From: Sistotremastrum niveocremeum HHB9708
Taxonomy: Eukaryota; Basidiomycota; Agaricomycetes; Sistotremastrales; Sistotremastraceae
Length of the DNA stretch: 64,000 nucleotides
NCBI GenBank assembly: GCA_001630475.1
Contig: KV419423.1
Coordinates: 1 to 64,000 of the forward strand
Reading direction: 5' to 3'
This document shows positions 20,930 to 33,308 of the stretch, piece after piece. The translations under genes and the position numbers were made by a program. The number at the start of each line of letters is the position of its first letter. Positions within the stretch are counted from its first letter, which is position 1. Under the pieces are notes generated by a model. The model made no database searches. It was not told the DNA's origin and saw nothing but the letters and a program-made list of their open reading frames with translations.

Positions 20930-23428
20930 TTTGATCTAACTGAAAGTCTTAGGAGATGAGAGTATGGGGGAAAGGGGATGTGGGCGACTTACTAGGGATT
21001 ATATACAGAGAGGAGTTGGATCCACAGATGACCAATCGGAATCGCGCCAATGGATTGCCGCCCAGCTTCGGAGCCTGAGATCGATCTTGGTACGAAATCT
21101 CTTCCTTTTCCGGAAATCGGGTAAATCTTCCCCGGCTTTTCCCACGAATGTCTCACTTGCGTCGCTCTCAATGGCGGCCGCCACTCGGCGGAAGAGTCTT
21201 TCTCCAGTACGACGTTGGACGGACAGTCGAGCACAACAATATCAGAGCAAAAATAGGAGAAATCACGGCCCCCGTGCATATTCTCATCATCTGACCTCTC
21301 GAAGACGCGATTCCGTATAATCAGGGTCTCGGTCAAACGCACTATTCAGTGAACGGGGGCTTGCACACATTCTGACCGCTGTACTTCCCAGCTTCCCTCC
21401 CACAATACTAAGACGGCTCTCCGCATTCAAGACGCTTATCTCGTCTGCAGCCTTCTGCGTTCCTCCACGTTTACTTTCGAATCTTCTCAACCTTCTGCCA
21501 CAATCCATGAGCCACCTTTCAATGCCCTCGGACTGCCCATGATCATACGATTTTATTCTAGGCCATGACGCCCGTTATGGGCCGCCCCTGTGCCAAAAGG
21601 CTCCGTGTGGCGACATCTAAGCGATCTCCGAGTTATGACGACACCCCCTGAAAGGGCCAATGAGGGGGCTCCGATTACAATCGCGTTTCTAATGGGGCTT
21701 ACACATGGCATTATTAGTGACGACTTGGCCACCTTGAAACCGTCAGCCATAGCGCAAATTTCTCGTTGTGCGTCGGCACATACTCAAGATCGACCAGCAA
21801 TATCTCCAATTTCGGTAAATTAAATGGCGTCAAGCTTGGTATCCCGGTAAAATCACTCAATGACTTTAGTAACGAGCCGTAGCCTTACAGGGTCTAACAG
21901 TAGATAACCTAAAAACCTAAACTCTGACTCATACTCTAGATACCGGTTACGTTCGGTCACCTAACATGAGCCGACATTTTTTTCATACTCAAAACTCTGT
22001 TTCTACGTCATTCCGACCCCTCCTGATCTTCAAGTCGCCCGGGTTATGTCGCAGCATTCTGATCGATCGATCGGCACCCAAGGAGCCATGCGCAGTGATC
22101 GAGGAAATTAGGTTGAGGCTCTAGCAAAACAAACGTGCAAATTCGAGGTGACTCGAGCGTTCCAGGCCAAAGAAGACCCAAGAATTGGAATCGAGCCTTC
22201 TGTTTGTTAGAAATCCGGTCGAAAATTCATAGGGATATCCACATGGACGTCTAGGCCTCAAGGTATTCGAACGAATTAGGCGTGTGGTAAGCATGTTTGA
22301 ATCCCGCTGTGGAAGGTAGGGAAAGGCCAGGAAACTGCCTTGCCAAGCAACGATTCAACGACCCATGGAGATCTGAACAGTTAAAGTATTGCGTCTCGTG
22401 TCTGCGATGAGAACCTCCAAAGCTTAAGAAGGTCAATAAGTCTTGGTTCAACGCTGGACGAACCTCTTGTAATGATTCGGGACTCATTTACCGCCGACCT
22501 AGCGTAGCAGCAGCACGCCGATTGTTTCAAAGCTCGATCGGTGGGTGATATAAGGGCGAGGGCTTGGAAGGTGAATCAAGAATGCCTGGGCGACTTATGA
22601 GAGACGCGAGGGCCCTGGAGTTTCTGATGTTAATGAACCACAACCGTAGGATCCTCAATGCTGCCGCTGCCCTAGAGTACAAGGGCGAATTTTACTTGTT
22701 TTCGGAAGTGTACCGCATCGTACCCACCAAGTGCGATAATTGTTTGCCTGATTGAGAGAAACCAAAGTTTGGATAACGACTTCGTTTTTTCAAGAGCACG
22801 AATACGGTTGGAATAGCCAGGCACCTGAAACAAAGAGTACCCATGGAGAGCGAGAATATCAAGGAGAAGACCGCCAGAGAAAAGTTTGCAGGATTGCAAT
22901 TGATTATCCGGACCATGCCGACCGGCCCGGGATACCAAAAAATCAGAGACGAGAACATAACCCAGAGAATTTCTCAGGCCGTTAGAACAGGATAGATCGT
23001 CCGGAAACTGCGAAGGTGCTAAGCAAGTCACTGGAAAGGTGACGAAGATGCCGGCATCTCTGCCGAATCAGCATGAGGCTCGGCTAACTCGCTTTTCAAA
23101 GTCCGCCTTCTACATCCGGATTCCATCGTTTGCAATCGTGGTCGCCAGGAGTCGAGCTTGTGAACTACGCAAGTCGATGTAGGGACAGCTTTCGTTCGAT
23201 GAATTCTTAACAATGCTCAGGCTTTTGATACGGTTTTCATCAGGCGCCTCGTCATTGGGGCGTGTACGTCATATAAATTACGTTTGCCCTGAGACAAATG
23301 AGACACGCTTGTTGCATTTGTTGTTGCATCTCGTCTTTGGTTCTGTCGCCATCCGTCTTCGTTATAACAATCTTCTTTCACTTGGATCACCCTGCTTCTC
23401 GCATCCATCTCCCTCTCACTAGTTCGAC
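20930..23428. other. Gene-poor interval of 2.5 kb
   Basis: Upstream of catalase and of the 23429 gene. Frames such as 20964-21320 and 22672-23031 overlap others on the opposite strand and show no family or splice support. I see no repeat or RNA gene. Confidence 0.4.
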
Positions 23429-24333
23429 ATGTCGAGGTAAGCTTTTTCGTGCTGTGTTGTTACCTTGCGATGTAACTGAATCGGATCATTATGGGATGCA
23501 GTGAAGGCATGTGCATGGCCTACAACGAAGGAAATTGTGGTCCTCCTGCAAGGGAGTCGACTTTCCTAGTTGCTGAAACGAGAGCTTACATGGCTACATT
23601 CTACCATGCGCTGGCACTCTCGTTGGAGTCCGGCACCCCATCACGACCTCCCCTGCCTCTCGAACTCGTGCGCCACATAATGCATCTAGCAGAATGCATG
23701 CTCACGTGCGAAAGTCTAACGGTGAAATCCACATGCCACCGTGGACGAGCGCAGCATAATCCGGAATATGAGAACGTCCAAGCTGATACTTCCGAGACAG
23801 TTCGAAAGCTTTGGATCCACACTCCCCCCTTAGCACAATTCACGATTTCGAAGCTTTGTTCTGTCAAGTTATCTACTCTATCACGCAACCAAGGCTGGGT
23901 TTCGTCACCTTCTGGAGGTAATTGGAGTTGGTTTGAGCTAGGACTTTACGAGACTTCCTCTTCGACAGGAAGCTCGGCGGATCCCACGAAAGTCCAAACT
24001 GCCGATCTCGTACTCAGAAGAAGAAAGGATGGGAGCGAGTTAACTTGGGTCAGTCACTACAACAATATTCAGTGTCGCGATTTTCGTTGGGTCAACACTC
24101 CAACCGGGACATTTGGTCCCGATCATGAGATTTGGAGCTACATCAGAGAAGGAGACGTCGTCGGTGTGTCGCTATGTGCGCGATACCCTGCTTGGAGATG
24201 CATCGCGAAGAGCGGTGTATTGAAATTTTCGAGTTGGTTTGAGCCAATCTTGGCTCCCAGGGCAACTCAGAGAGAAGAGAAGAAAGAGTTGAAGAGAAAT
24301 CATGGCTTAAGACGACTTCCAAACGCTGTGTAA
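23429..24333 (+). CDS. Conserved fungal-type protein of unknown function
   Basis: Two exons: an 8-nt first exon (23429-23436), intron 23437-23501 (gtaagc...gcag) and 23502-24333; 279 residues beginning MSSEGMCMAYNEGNCGPP. This start gives a clean frame join, whereas the longer single-exon start lies in the intron. The segment PLPLELVRHIMHLAE at about residues 51-65 looks like the opening helix of an F-box. The C-terminal half (WFELGLYE ... WVSHYNN ... PDHEIWSYIREGDVVGVSLCARYPAW) has a strongly patterned beta look seen in basidiomycete hypothetical proteins. I cannot assign a function; an adaptor role is a guess from the F-box-like helix. Confidence 0.75.
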
Positions 24334-24696
24334 TATATGTATCACTTGTTTGATGTAACGTTGTAAATGGTGCTAGAGGCGAAGCGAGTTCTTGTTCGCT
24401 TCACTTGCGGTTGATGAGCACGGTGGTGAGAGTTGCACATTGGTGAATTCTATAGCTTGCTCAGGGACGAAATAGAGGAGTTTGACAGGAACCGAGTCCA
24501 GTTGCTTCACTCGCACGTGCGAAGTGAAGTTGCTGCCATCCATGTGCGAACAAGTTAGCGCTTACATGTAATAGATCCCGGTTGGTGATCTTGCGCCACT
24601 TTTGCACGCCATAACATACTCCGGTGGGAGCTGTTGGAAACAAGGACTCTAATTAACACGGAATTGGGCGAACTGGGATCTACGAAGGGACAGTAC
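24334..24696. other. Intergenic, convergent
   Basis: Contains one copy of the palindrome TTACATGTAA (24562-24571). No gene seen. Confidence 0.5.
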
Positions 24697-26985
24697 TTAT
24701 GTCTCTCCTTCGGGCTCGTAAACGTAGTCATCATACACTGGATACCACTGCGAAGCTTTGACTCTTTCTCTAACTTCTTCTTTACTCCAGTCAACGGTAG
24801 CCGAACCCTGTTCAATCGCTTGTTCTGCCACGGCAATTGCGACCTATGCGGAAAAAAGGGTGAGTTAGGTGCTTCAAGGGTGGTATGATCACCGAATGTA
24901 CGAACCTCGAGATTGACAGTCGGAGAGTCTTCGAAATCTGGAAGGAGTGCATCGTCTGGATCGTTGAGCGCGGGGGACAGAGAAGCCAGACGTTGAGCGC
25001 CGGCTAAAATCATTTCATCTGTCACTTTGCGCGTCTTTGAGACGATAGCACCCAATCCAAGACCAGGGTATATTAACGCGTCTGTTGTGGGAGATCAGAA
25101 TATTAACCCGCCCGAAAGACACGCGACTCACTGTTACATTCTGCGATACTATCGGCAAGCTCAATTTCGGACCAGATGAATGAATGACGGTTTCGACTTA
25201 CATGTAATCTTTTCCGTTTGGATTCTTGACCGCTGGGAAAGGACTACCAGTGGCAATCAGAGCCATTCCTTCCGTCCAATCGTTCGCGTCTTTAGGATCG
25301 ACCTCGACAAGTCGGCTTGGGTTCGAAAGAGGAAAAATAATAGGACGATGGCAATTTGCTTTCATAGCTTTGATCACTTCCTCGGTAAAAGCACCTCCAT
25401 GAGTGGATGTTCCGATTAGCACAGTCGGCTTGACAGTCTTCACAAGCTCCAACAACCCAACTTCGCCTTCCGAATTAGGAAACTCAGAATCCGGCCGAAC
25501 GAAATCATCCAAGCCCTCCCGAATAAGATCTTGAGCTCTCAGAGACTCCTTGATCAATCCATGTTTATCAATGAGCCAGAACTTGCTCGAAGCCTCTTTC
25601 TGAGAAATAGAGTCTGCTTTCATCATTGCGTCGCGAAGTTGGAGGGTGATACCAAGACCAGCTGTGCCGGCGCCGTAAATGATGATTCGTTGATCCGCAA
25701 GAGTAGATTTCGTGACTCCCACTGCAGCCATTAAAGCTGCGAGAGTGACAGCGCCGGTACCTTGCCTACAGATGGATCGTTTTAGTATGTTGCACATTTC
25801 GATGGTCCGCCTACGTACACGTCATCGTTGAAAACAGCATGAGTATCTCTGTAGCGTGCCAGTAACCGGTTGGCATTGGTTACCCCGAAATCCTCAAAAT
25901 GAAGCAACGAATGTGGAAGATGCTTCCGCACGAGCTGAACGAATCTGCCACACATATGAAATGGGGTAGCTTCGAGAAGGAAATTGTATCACTTGTCGAT
26001 AAATTCGTCATAGTCTTTGCCGCGAACACGTCTTTCTGGCCAGCCCTAAAATATATGTATCTAAACCTTGAGGTACGTACATACTTTTGAATGCAGCTTA
26101 CCACATATAGGGGATCATTGAGCAATTCTTCGTTATTAGTACCGACATCCAGAGTAACAGGGAGCGTTTTGGATGGATCGATGCCACCGATCAGACTAAC
26201 GACCTGTTAATAATACAAATGGTGGTAAAGATAGAGACCGACGTGTAGATCACGGCTTTGGCTGAGGAAATCTGCCAGCAGTAATTCTGAGCACCCAGAG
26301 ATTGTCGATAGCGAATACACGTACTCCGATGCCCTGTTGACCAAGTTTCAGATTATTATTTCAGATGTGAAGATAAGCAACATACGCCAACACCTTGATC
26401 GCCGATGCCCAGGATTGCTTCGGCGTCGGAGCAGACTACGAGGTCGACATCTCGGCCCGTTATTTGCGCGAGAAAGTCTTCTTCCATCGTATCGACATGG
26501 GGAAACGTTAGGTATAGGCCCTCAGATCGTCGGAAGAGATGCGAGTAATTAGAGATAGCTTCAGCCTAAGACCATGTCGATGGATGAGAACGATAACGAC
26601 AGTGAAGAGCAGCTCATACCTCGGTCGGGGTGTATATCACAGGAATAAGTTCTCGGAGGTGACGCGATAAGAGAGAGTAGTAAAGAACCCAATTCTGCGC
26701 TTTGAGACTTTGGAGAAACGAATTCTTCCTGATGTTGCTTTCTCGCCCTTTCAGCTTCAGGGGACATCAGTTCCGGTACATGCAAAACAGTGGAATCCGA
26801 TTGCTGACCTGCTCATTTGCCCTATCGCACTGCTGATCCAAGGTTGCAACTTCAAATGGCAATCTTCCGTTCAAGCCAAACTCCTTCCTCTCTTTTTGAC
26901 TGAAGGCGGTTCCCTTGTTGAAACGCGGACTGGTCAAGATTGCTTCGCCCTTCAAAGCCACTTTGATAACGTTCTTCGAGCCCAT
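24697..26985 (-). CDS. Malic enzyme (NAD(P)-dependent)
   Basis: Converts malate to pyruvate and CO2 with reduction of NAD(P). About twelve exons join in frame to roughly 570 residues. The first six are 26985-26809, 26754-26620, 26565-26386, 26333-26325, 26271-26243 and 26195-26102; the fourth is a 9-nt microexon (Gly-Ile-Gly). Family motifs run in order: [32 protein letters not shown] (catalytic Lys), [41 protein letters not shown] and the Rossmann YGAGTAGLG, then PLSNPS and ATGSPFP. No mitochondrial presequence is evident, which suggests a cytosolic enzyme. The donor before the residue following GKDY falls inside a TTACATGTAA palindrome. Cofactor preference cannot be read. Confidence 0.92.
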
Positions 26986-27344
26986 TGTGAGTCCTCGTGC
27001 AGAGCAAGCCTCCAAGCCAGAAACGGATGGATGGATGTCACAATCATGATTCAGTGACGTAGATGGTTCTGAAAACGTTCACGACCGTTTCAGCCCGACC
27101 TTGCAAGTAACACATGGGTTGAACGTTGAACCCTTGACAATCTGGCAGAATCCCGTGGAATAAGTTGAAGCTATACGCCCTACGCCTTCAGTAAAAATGG
27201 CGGCGGTCGAAAGTTTCCATGCCCGTGGCCGTCGCCGATGTTGTCGGACGCGTCGCGTCGCTTCGGCAAGTCAACTGCTATAAGTCAACGTCCAGAGGGT
27301 ACTCGTTTCTCTAGTTCATCTCTCTGCTCGACTAACATTTCTCA
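26986..27344. promoter_or_regulatory. Divergent promoter region
   Basis: 359 bases between malic enzyme (minus) and SDR-like copy 1 (plus). A TATA-like ctataagtc lies about 65 bases before the SDR start. Confidence 0.4.
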
Positions 27345-28262
27345 ATGAAGCTTATCCTTACTGGAGCAACGGGAGCAGGTTCGTTCGTTGGGATGCGCCA
27401 GCCTTTTCTGATCTTTGCTGATGGTGACTCTCTCGCAGCTGGCCTTGCCATCCTCCGTGCAGCGTCTCGCGACCCCAGTGTCTCTCATATCACAGTTCTA
27501 TCTCGCCGCCCACTTCCCCCCCATGCCGCTGAATTCTCAAAATCCAAGACGGAAGTCATCTTGCATCAAAATTTCACCGAATATCCCACTACTCTCACTG
27601 AGAAGCTGAAAGACCACGATGCCGTTATATGGGCTCTGGGTGCTTCGCAGAATGGAATGGACGTCGAGGCGTATACGAAGTTGACTCACGACTTTCCTGT
27701 AAGTTGTTACCTGTTACTACACGCTGTCGACTTTCGATTACTAACCATAACTGTGACCAAAAGGTGGCGGCCATCACTGCGTTAACGGACGCAGGCACAG
27801 GAAGTCCCGAAAAGCCACTTCGATTCCTGTACGTGAGCGGGCAAGGTGCGGATCGATCTGGAAAAGGCTGGGCTCTCTTTAGCAAAGTGAAGGTGCGGCT
27901 TGTTATCGCACTCCTGATATAATAGTAATGCTGATACGTGACAGGGTCGAACGGAGAAAGACCTCGTCGATTACGCAGCGGCCCATCCATCGGTCATCGC
28001 CCAGAATATCCGACCTGGCTACTTCTTCCCTTCGGATCCCGACGACGTCGCAACCACTCGGAGCAAGGGCAAAGCTGTTGCCGACAAATATGTGTTCAGT
28101 TTTCTCACCAACCATGTTTCATCGCTGGCCATTACGGTAGATGATCTTGCCAAATTTGCGGTGGGATGTGTGAAGGGAGAGTTTGGGACTGACGATTTAT
28201 ATGAAAATGGGCGAATGCGGCAACTTCTCAAGAAGCAGAAAAAATCTGCATCGGAATTGTAG
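27345..28262 (+). CDS. NAD(P)-binding SDR-like protein, copy 1
   Basis: Atypical short-chain dehydrogenase with an NAD(P)-binding Rossmann fold. Exons 27345-27378, 27439-27698, 27764-27892 and 27945-28262; 246 residues. The N-terminus MKLILTGATGA-AGLA fits the TGxxGxxG dinucleotide motif, with an intron splitting it. Further on, VIWALGAS and FLYVSGQGAD are typical strands of the NmrA/HSCARG-like subgroup. Exons 1-3 have exactly the same lengths as in copy 2 (42334-43251), which proves gene duplication with conserved intron positions. No classic Tyr-x3-Lys catalytic pair is evident, so it may be a redox sensor or a reductase. Substrate unknown. Confidence 0.88.
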
Positions 28263-28379
28263 ATGTTCCTTTATGTCAATCATGATTATGATGTGTCACT
28301 ATATTTGACCAATGCTCTGGTATACATTATATTGATTGTTTGTGCAAATTGTGCTGTATTACAGGATGTATTCATATAG

Positions 28380-31370
28380 CTAATATGGGGTATTTGGGAT
28401 CAACTCCAGTGACTGCAGACACTGATTCATGCCTAGAACATCTCCAATCCTCTCAAAAATATTCTTAGCTTGACTGAGAAGGTCTTCTGCCTCCAGATAT
28501 TGTCCTTGATTGTCCCTGAGCTTCCCCAAGCATTGTAAAGTCTGAGCCACTCCCAATTGATCACCAATCTTCTCAAATATTTGTTTAGCCTGATTGGCAA
28601 ACTGTTCAGATTCCAGATGTTGGTCCTGTATCCTCTTGATGTCTGCCATGGAATACAGACATTGAGCAGATCCTTGTTGTTTCCCAATCTTCTCAAATAT
28701 CTTCTTTGCCTTTTGAAACCGATCATCTGCTTCAGAATATTCAGCTTGCATCTTTCGCACCTCTCCCAATGACTGGAGGCAGCGTGCAATGCCCAGCTGA
28801 TCACCAACCATACCAAACATCTCTTTTCCTTGAGTGAGAAGTAGCTCAGCTTCTGGATATTGCTTCTGCATTCTCCTGATTTCTCCCATGGAGCGCAAGC
28901 ATTGAGCTGCACCCTGTTGATTACCAATCTGTTCAAATATTTCTTCAGCTCTAGCAAGAAGGGCCTCCTGAGAATATTGGGCTTGGATCCGCTTGAGCCA
29001 TCCAAGAGAATGTAGGCACCAAGCACAGCCCAGTAGATGGCCAATCTTCAGATATATCTCCTTTGCTCTGGTGAGGAGATCCTCAGCATCTGCATACTGA
29101 TCCTGCATCCTTCTGACATCACCCAGAATTTGCAGACCAGTGGCATGCATTTCAGTATCAGGTGGAAGATGTGGAAGGAGAGCAAGCAAGATAGCACTGT
29201 CTGGAATGGTGGAGGAAAGGAAATGAGCATAGTTTAATACTGCATTGGCTTGATCCTCTAAAATCTCTGGCTGAGCTAGGATGGAACCTAGCACAAACTC
29301 CAGATTTGACTTCTCCAGTGTCAGTTTATCAACTGCATTGTCCAAACCTGGATATTCAACCCCCAGTTTACCACATTTGGCAAGATCAAGGTACCATTTT
29401 TGCAGGTGATGCAAATCAGATGATGATAATGGGTGATGATGACATGTATACAGTCTTATAGGGGCAAGGGTTGTGACAACTGGAGAGGAAGAGGGGGGCA
29501 AATGAGCAAGAGAGAGTCTCTTTAATGTCTGAAGTGCAGACTGCAGTCCAGAAATGGCTGGCAGTGACTTCAATAAATCCAATGAAGCCCCATTTGGAAG
29601 ATATGATATGATGGAGAGCACTCTCACTGCATCAGGATTCCTAATCATGGGCAAAGTATCAAATGATAATTTGATAGACACCATGATGTCATGTTCTCTG
29701 TGATCAGATATGCCTCCCTGTAGAAGAGATAATTTCTCTTCTGCTAGCCTGACATTAAGAGTCTGAAGATCTTCAGTTTGGGCCAGGCCAGCAAGGAGTG
29801 TGACTGCAAGTGGGACATAGTCAACTTTCATCAGCAAAGAATCAAGTTCTTTGATGCTGGCTGCATTTGTAGGCTCTATTATGGACCTAGACAGGAATGC
29901 AGCGCGTGCAGCATCACAAGTCAAGGCTTCCACCAGGGGAGCTCGGTCCCATTCCACACCACCAGGCAACTCCGTTCCTCGAATAGTCAAGATCAATGTG
30001 ATATGAGAGAGCGTGGAAAGGTGTTGCAGGATGTTACAAACTTCCGGTTGTTCTGGCGACAGCCAAAAAGTTTCAGCGTTGTCGAGGACGAGGAGTGTCG
30101 GAGCAGGAGTAGAATTGAGCGTCACAATGACGTCATGGAGTAGATTGGTTCCTACGACGTTGGAACCGATGGCGGCAGCAATGGAGGCAAGTAGCAAACG
30201 GACCGTGTTGCACGAATCCGTTGAGACAAAATATCTCCTCGCGCCGAAGATGCTTGCAGACGTGCCATGGTGAAAGAGTGCACGGGCAATGGATGTCTTG
30301 CCGATTCCTCCAGGTCCTCGTATGCATAGATGGGCTCCCGCAGGCGCTCCAATTTTCCGGCCGATTACGCCGATAAGATCTTTGATCAATGCTTCACGAC
30401 CAAAGAAATGGATGGGCGGAGGTGGCGCAATGGCAGAACTGTTCACAGCCACGACCGTGAGGAACAACGAATGTGATTCATAATCTTCACTCACGTTGAG
30501 TGCGAAAGGGGAAACGAACTTCGCTCGTCCGCAAAGACGCGTGTAAGAAGTATCGTCTGTTGCTACCGATGTAAGAATACACGGAGGAGATTGGACGGTG
30601 GGGAGACTGACGTTCAATTTTTCTTGCTCTCGTCTCAGCCGTGCCCGGTATCCCGCGAGCCGGTCCTTATCGGCTGCAATGTTTGCGCTACGTGTCGCCA
30701 TACCCCTTTCAAGGAAGGGGGTGATTTCGACCAAGATATCGCTCAGAACCCTGTCACAAGTGAGCCAGAAGGAAGAATGCGTCGGATGAAGAGAACTTAC
30801 TGGACGAAACAAGTGATTGATTCGGACGCAAAACCATCGGAGATGGACGCAGTGACGCTCTTCCTAATCAATTTGATAAATTCAGTCAACTCCACGCTGA
30901 ATTCCATCCAATCTTGTCGATTCTTGACGTAGTCCTTCCAGAAAATAAGAACACAAAGTTCGGGATTGCCAGTGGACGGCGCTTCAGAAACTCACTCGGC
31001 TCAGCTTGATAAGCACCCATAAACTAGCAGCAGTAGTCTTCAGAGGCGCCAATGCGTCAGATGCTTCCTTGATCGACTCCAGTGTGAGAAGCAGAGCGTT
31101 CAAGATATGGTCGCGTTTTCGGTTTGTTTTGCCTTTCGCACGCATCGGAGAAGATGAGGGGCCAGAAGTACCATCGAGCATCACAGGGGGTGGTCCGGCT
31201 AATGTGATGGATTCTGAGTTCGGTGAAGACAATAAAAGCGATGGATCCTCAGTGGTTGCTGCCACAGGGAGATCCGGTGGTACATCGGACTCTGATGACG
31301 ACAGATTATCGACACGAGTGGAAGAGCTGTGGCGTTGACGCCTTTGTTTTCGATTGAAGAGCAGCGGCAT
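28380..31370 (-). CDS. NLR-like STAND protein with TPR repeats, copy 1
   Basis: Fungal NOD-like (STAND) regulator. Minus-strand exons: 31370-30996, 30934-30801, 30750-30612, 30562-30495, 30438-28380; 924 residues. The 49- and 56-nt introns near 30.5 kb are also open as read-through, but splicing yields the expected PPPPIHFFGRE entry to the NTPase. Order: low-complexity Ser-rich N-terminus, helical segment (HILNALLLTLESIKEASDAL), Walker A GPGGIGKTS (about residue 280), Walker B LLVLDNAE (about 354), winged-helix region, then at least six 40-residue TPR units (ADAEDLLTRAKEIYLKIG type). Such proteins act as self/non-self or immune switches in fungi. CpG is almost absent from about residue 418 onward, unlike the 5' half. 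Confidence 0.9.
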
Positions 31371-32123
31371 CGAAACTTTCGAGAAGATCAGTGAATGGTA
31401 CATATGAAGGAACCGGCACAATACCAGATAAATCACGCTTAGTAGCCCGGAATCTGATGGGCAGGCAGCGATACAAGCAGAGATGTATTTATTGAGAAGG
31501 ATGCTTGAGAGAACTGTGGCACAAAAAAGGTCATAACTTGTCGAATAGATATAGGCCGAGCGGTTGACTGTGAGTTGCACAATGGCTGAAGATGGGTACA
31601 AGCCATTAAAGGGTATGATCGTGTGCACCTTACAGGGGTCAGGAATTACGCATATGTGACGCGGATGGTAGATCTACCGAACCAGGCGCAGATAAGGATT
31701 GAGCAACAACATGCACGGCCTTGCAGTGCAAGTCTATCAGACGGTCGATGACTCGGAATCAAGCACGACAGCACAAAGAAATGTGACCCAAGATATGAGT
31801 TAAAACCTCTAACATGAGCCTCTGAGTTTCTTTGTGCTGATTAGGTCGTCTTCGAGGTCTTGAGATAAGATGGCCATGATTGTAACAAGAAGTCAGTTGA
31901 AGGTGGAGAAACGTAGGATTCGGCTATTCGCGAAAGCGCAGCCTTGAGCGCTTCAGTGCCGGGCCTGCGAAAAAAGATAGGAGAAGATTCTCGACGACAT
32001 CGCAAACGTGATGGTATGCGATTGTAAATGGCAGTGCTGATTATTGAAACCTTCGCGAAAATTACTAGTAATGGTACAAGAGCGGACGATAATCAATCGA
32101 TGGTGGGTACGAATTTGATTTAC
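31371..32123. other. Intergenic
   Basis: Between NLR-like copy 1 and MYND copy 3. The last 140 bases are the 3' flank of MYND copy 3 and match that of copy 1. A longer in-frame N-terminus for the NLR gene (to 31628) is possible but hydrophobic and unsupported. Confidence 0.5.
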
Positions 32124-33308
32124 CTAAGGGAGAAAATCGAGCGCCATTGCCCTCAAACGATTCTGAGTTTTGAGAACACGACGCAGGTAGTGCTTTTCGA
32201 CTTTACTGATGTTCAAGTTCGGGATATTCATGACATATTCGTAGAGCTGGTCGTGATTGGCAGCGTCCTGGAGCTTTGGTGGAGCGATTTTATATTCTTT
32301 GAAAAGCCGGCCGTAAAAGAGTCTGAGTTGAGTCATCGCCGCATTGTCCGCGCAATTGAGAAAGCCGAATGGGATGAGGACGTCAGTCGTCGGAACACGT
32401 GCTTCGTCGAATATAGCAAAGGTTTTAAGATACCAGACGTCCTGGATCTTGTGTGGAGATTCCGATAGTACGGTTTCGAGGTCGGATGGTACGTGTCTTC
32501 GAGAGACTTTCAGATTTTTTCGATCCATGAGAGCGATGAGAGAAGAAGTGGAGTAGGCGTCGCAAAATTCGTTGAAGGTGCAGGTGTGAATCAGGGAGCG
32601 GTATAGATTTCGAAGTGGAAAGGCAGCCTGGTCCTCGAAGACGCAGAAACCGAATTGGGTCCATACGTCTGAAATATCGACCATCGGGCCCCCACTACTG
32701 AACACGAGTGAGTAGAAGTCGAAACATCGCTTCCGGTCCTCGGACCACGGCTGCTGTGCTTTCACGATATCGTCGCTCGAGTCGGTGGGTGATCCCCCGA
32801 TGTGTATCCACGTCTGACGTTGGAAGCCCATGGACAGCTCATGTATGTAGGATACGGTCTGTGAGGGATCTGGAGAAAAGAGAGGGGCGTGCTGTAGAAG
32901 CCATTGGAAGTTGGCATCGGACTCCGTCCTTCCAGCCTCCCTGTATATCCTGACCATCTCTGCGTGTAGCCGTCCCTCGGTGCGCCATTTGTGAAGTGCG
33001 GGAGCTCTGATTCCAAAGACTCGAATAATTTCGGTATAAACTGATACGATAGAATCGCGGTCTGCGGTACTGGTGATCTTATAAAACCCGTAGTCGGTCA
33101 TGGTGGCTGAGTCGATGGCGATATCGTTTGTCATGGTTGTAGCGACAAGTCGATCCGCGGTCGTCACTTCGCGTCCAGGTTTTTCGCACTCGAGGATGTG
33201 AGAGAACCAATGTTGCTTTTGACATTTCGTGCTGCAGTAGGCCGTCCTCGAGCAACCAATGCATGTCTTTTTTGTCGCGACTCCACAAACTTCGCACTTT
33301 CGAGGCAT
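32124..33308 (-). CDS. MYND zinc-finger protein, copy 3 (inverted)
   Basis: Single exon on the minus strand, 394 residues, with an intact N-terminal MYND finger (CEVCGVATKKTC ... CIGC ... YCSTKCQKQHW ... HILEC). It aligns end to end with copies 1 and 2. It is closer to copy 1 (shared RQVPPDLE/RHVPSDLE region, LVFSSGGPMV, identical AYSTSSLIALMDRKNLK block), and 3' flanking DNA of about 140 bases is also shared with copy 1. It lies between the two NLR-like genes and points the opposite way from copies 1 and 2, so it arose by an inverted transposition or conversion some 20 kb away. Confidence 0.9.
   Translation of the reverse strand: MPRKCEVCGVATKKTCIGCSRTAYCSTKCQKQHWFSHILECEKPGREVTTADRLVATTMTNDIAIDSATMTDYGFYKITSTADRDSIVSVYTEIIRVFGIRAPALHKWRTEGRLHAEMVRIYREAGRTESDANFQWLLQHAPLFSPDPSQTVSYIHELSMGFQRQTWIHIGGSPTDSSDDIVKAQQPWSEDRKRCFDFYSLVFSSGGPMVDISDVWTQFGFCVFEDQAAFPLRNLYRSLIHTCTFNEFCDAYSTSSLIALMDRKNLKVSRRHVPSDLETVLSESPHKIQDVWYLKTFAIFDEARVPTTDVLIPFGFLNCADNAAMTQLRLFYGRLFKEYKIAPPKLQDAANHDQLYEYVMNIPNLNISKVEKHYLRRVLKTQNRLRAMALDFLP

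Noticed and set aside
28433-29044. Second minus-strand frame inside the TPR region
   Set aside because: An alternative frame of the same repeats; openness follows from the low number of stops in repeated CpG-poor sequence.
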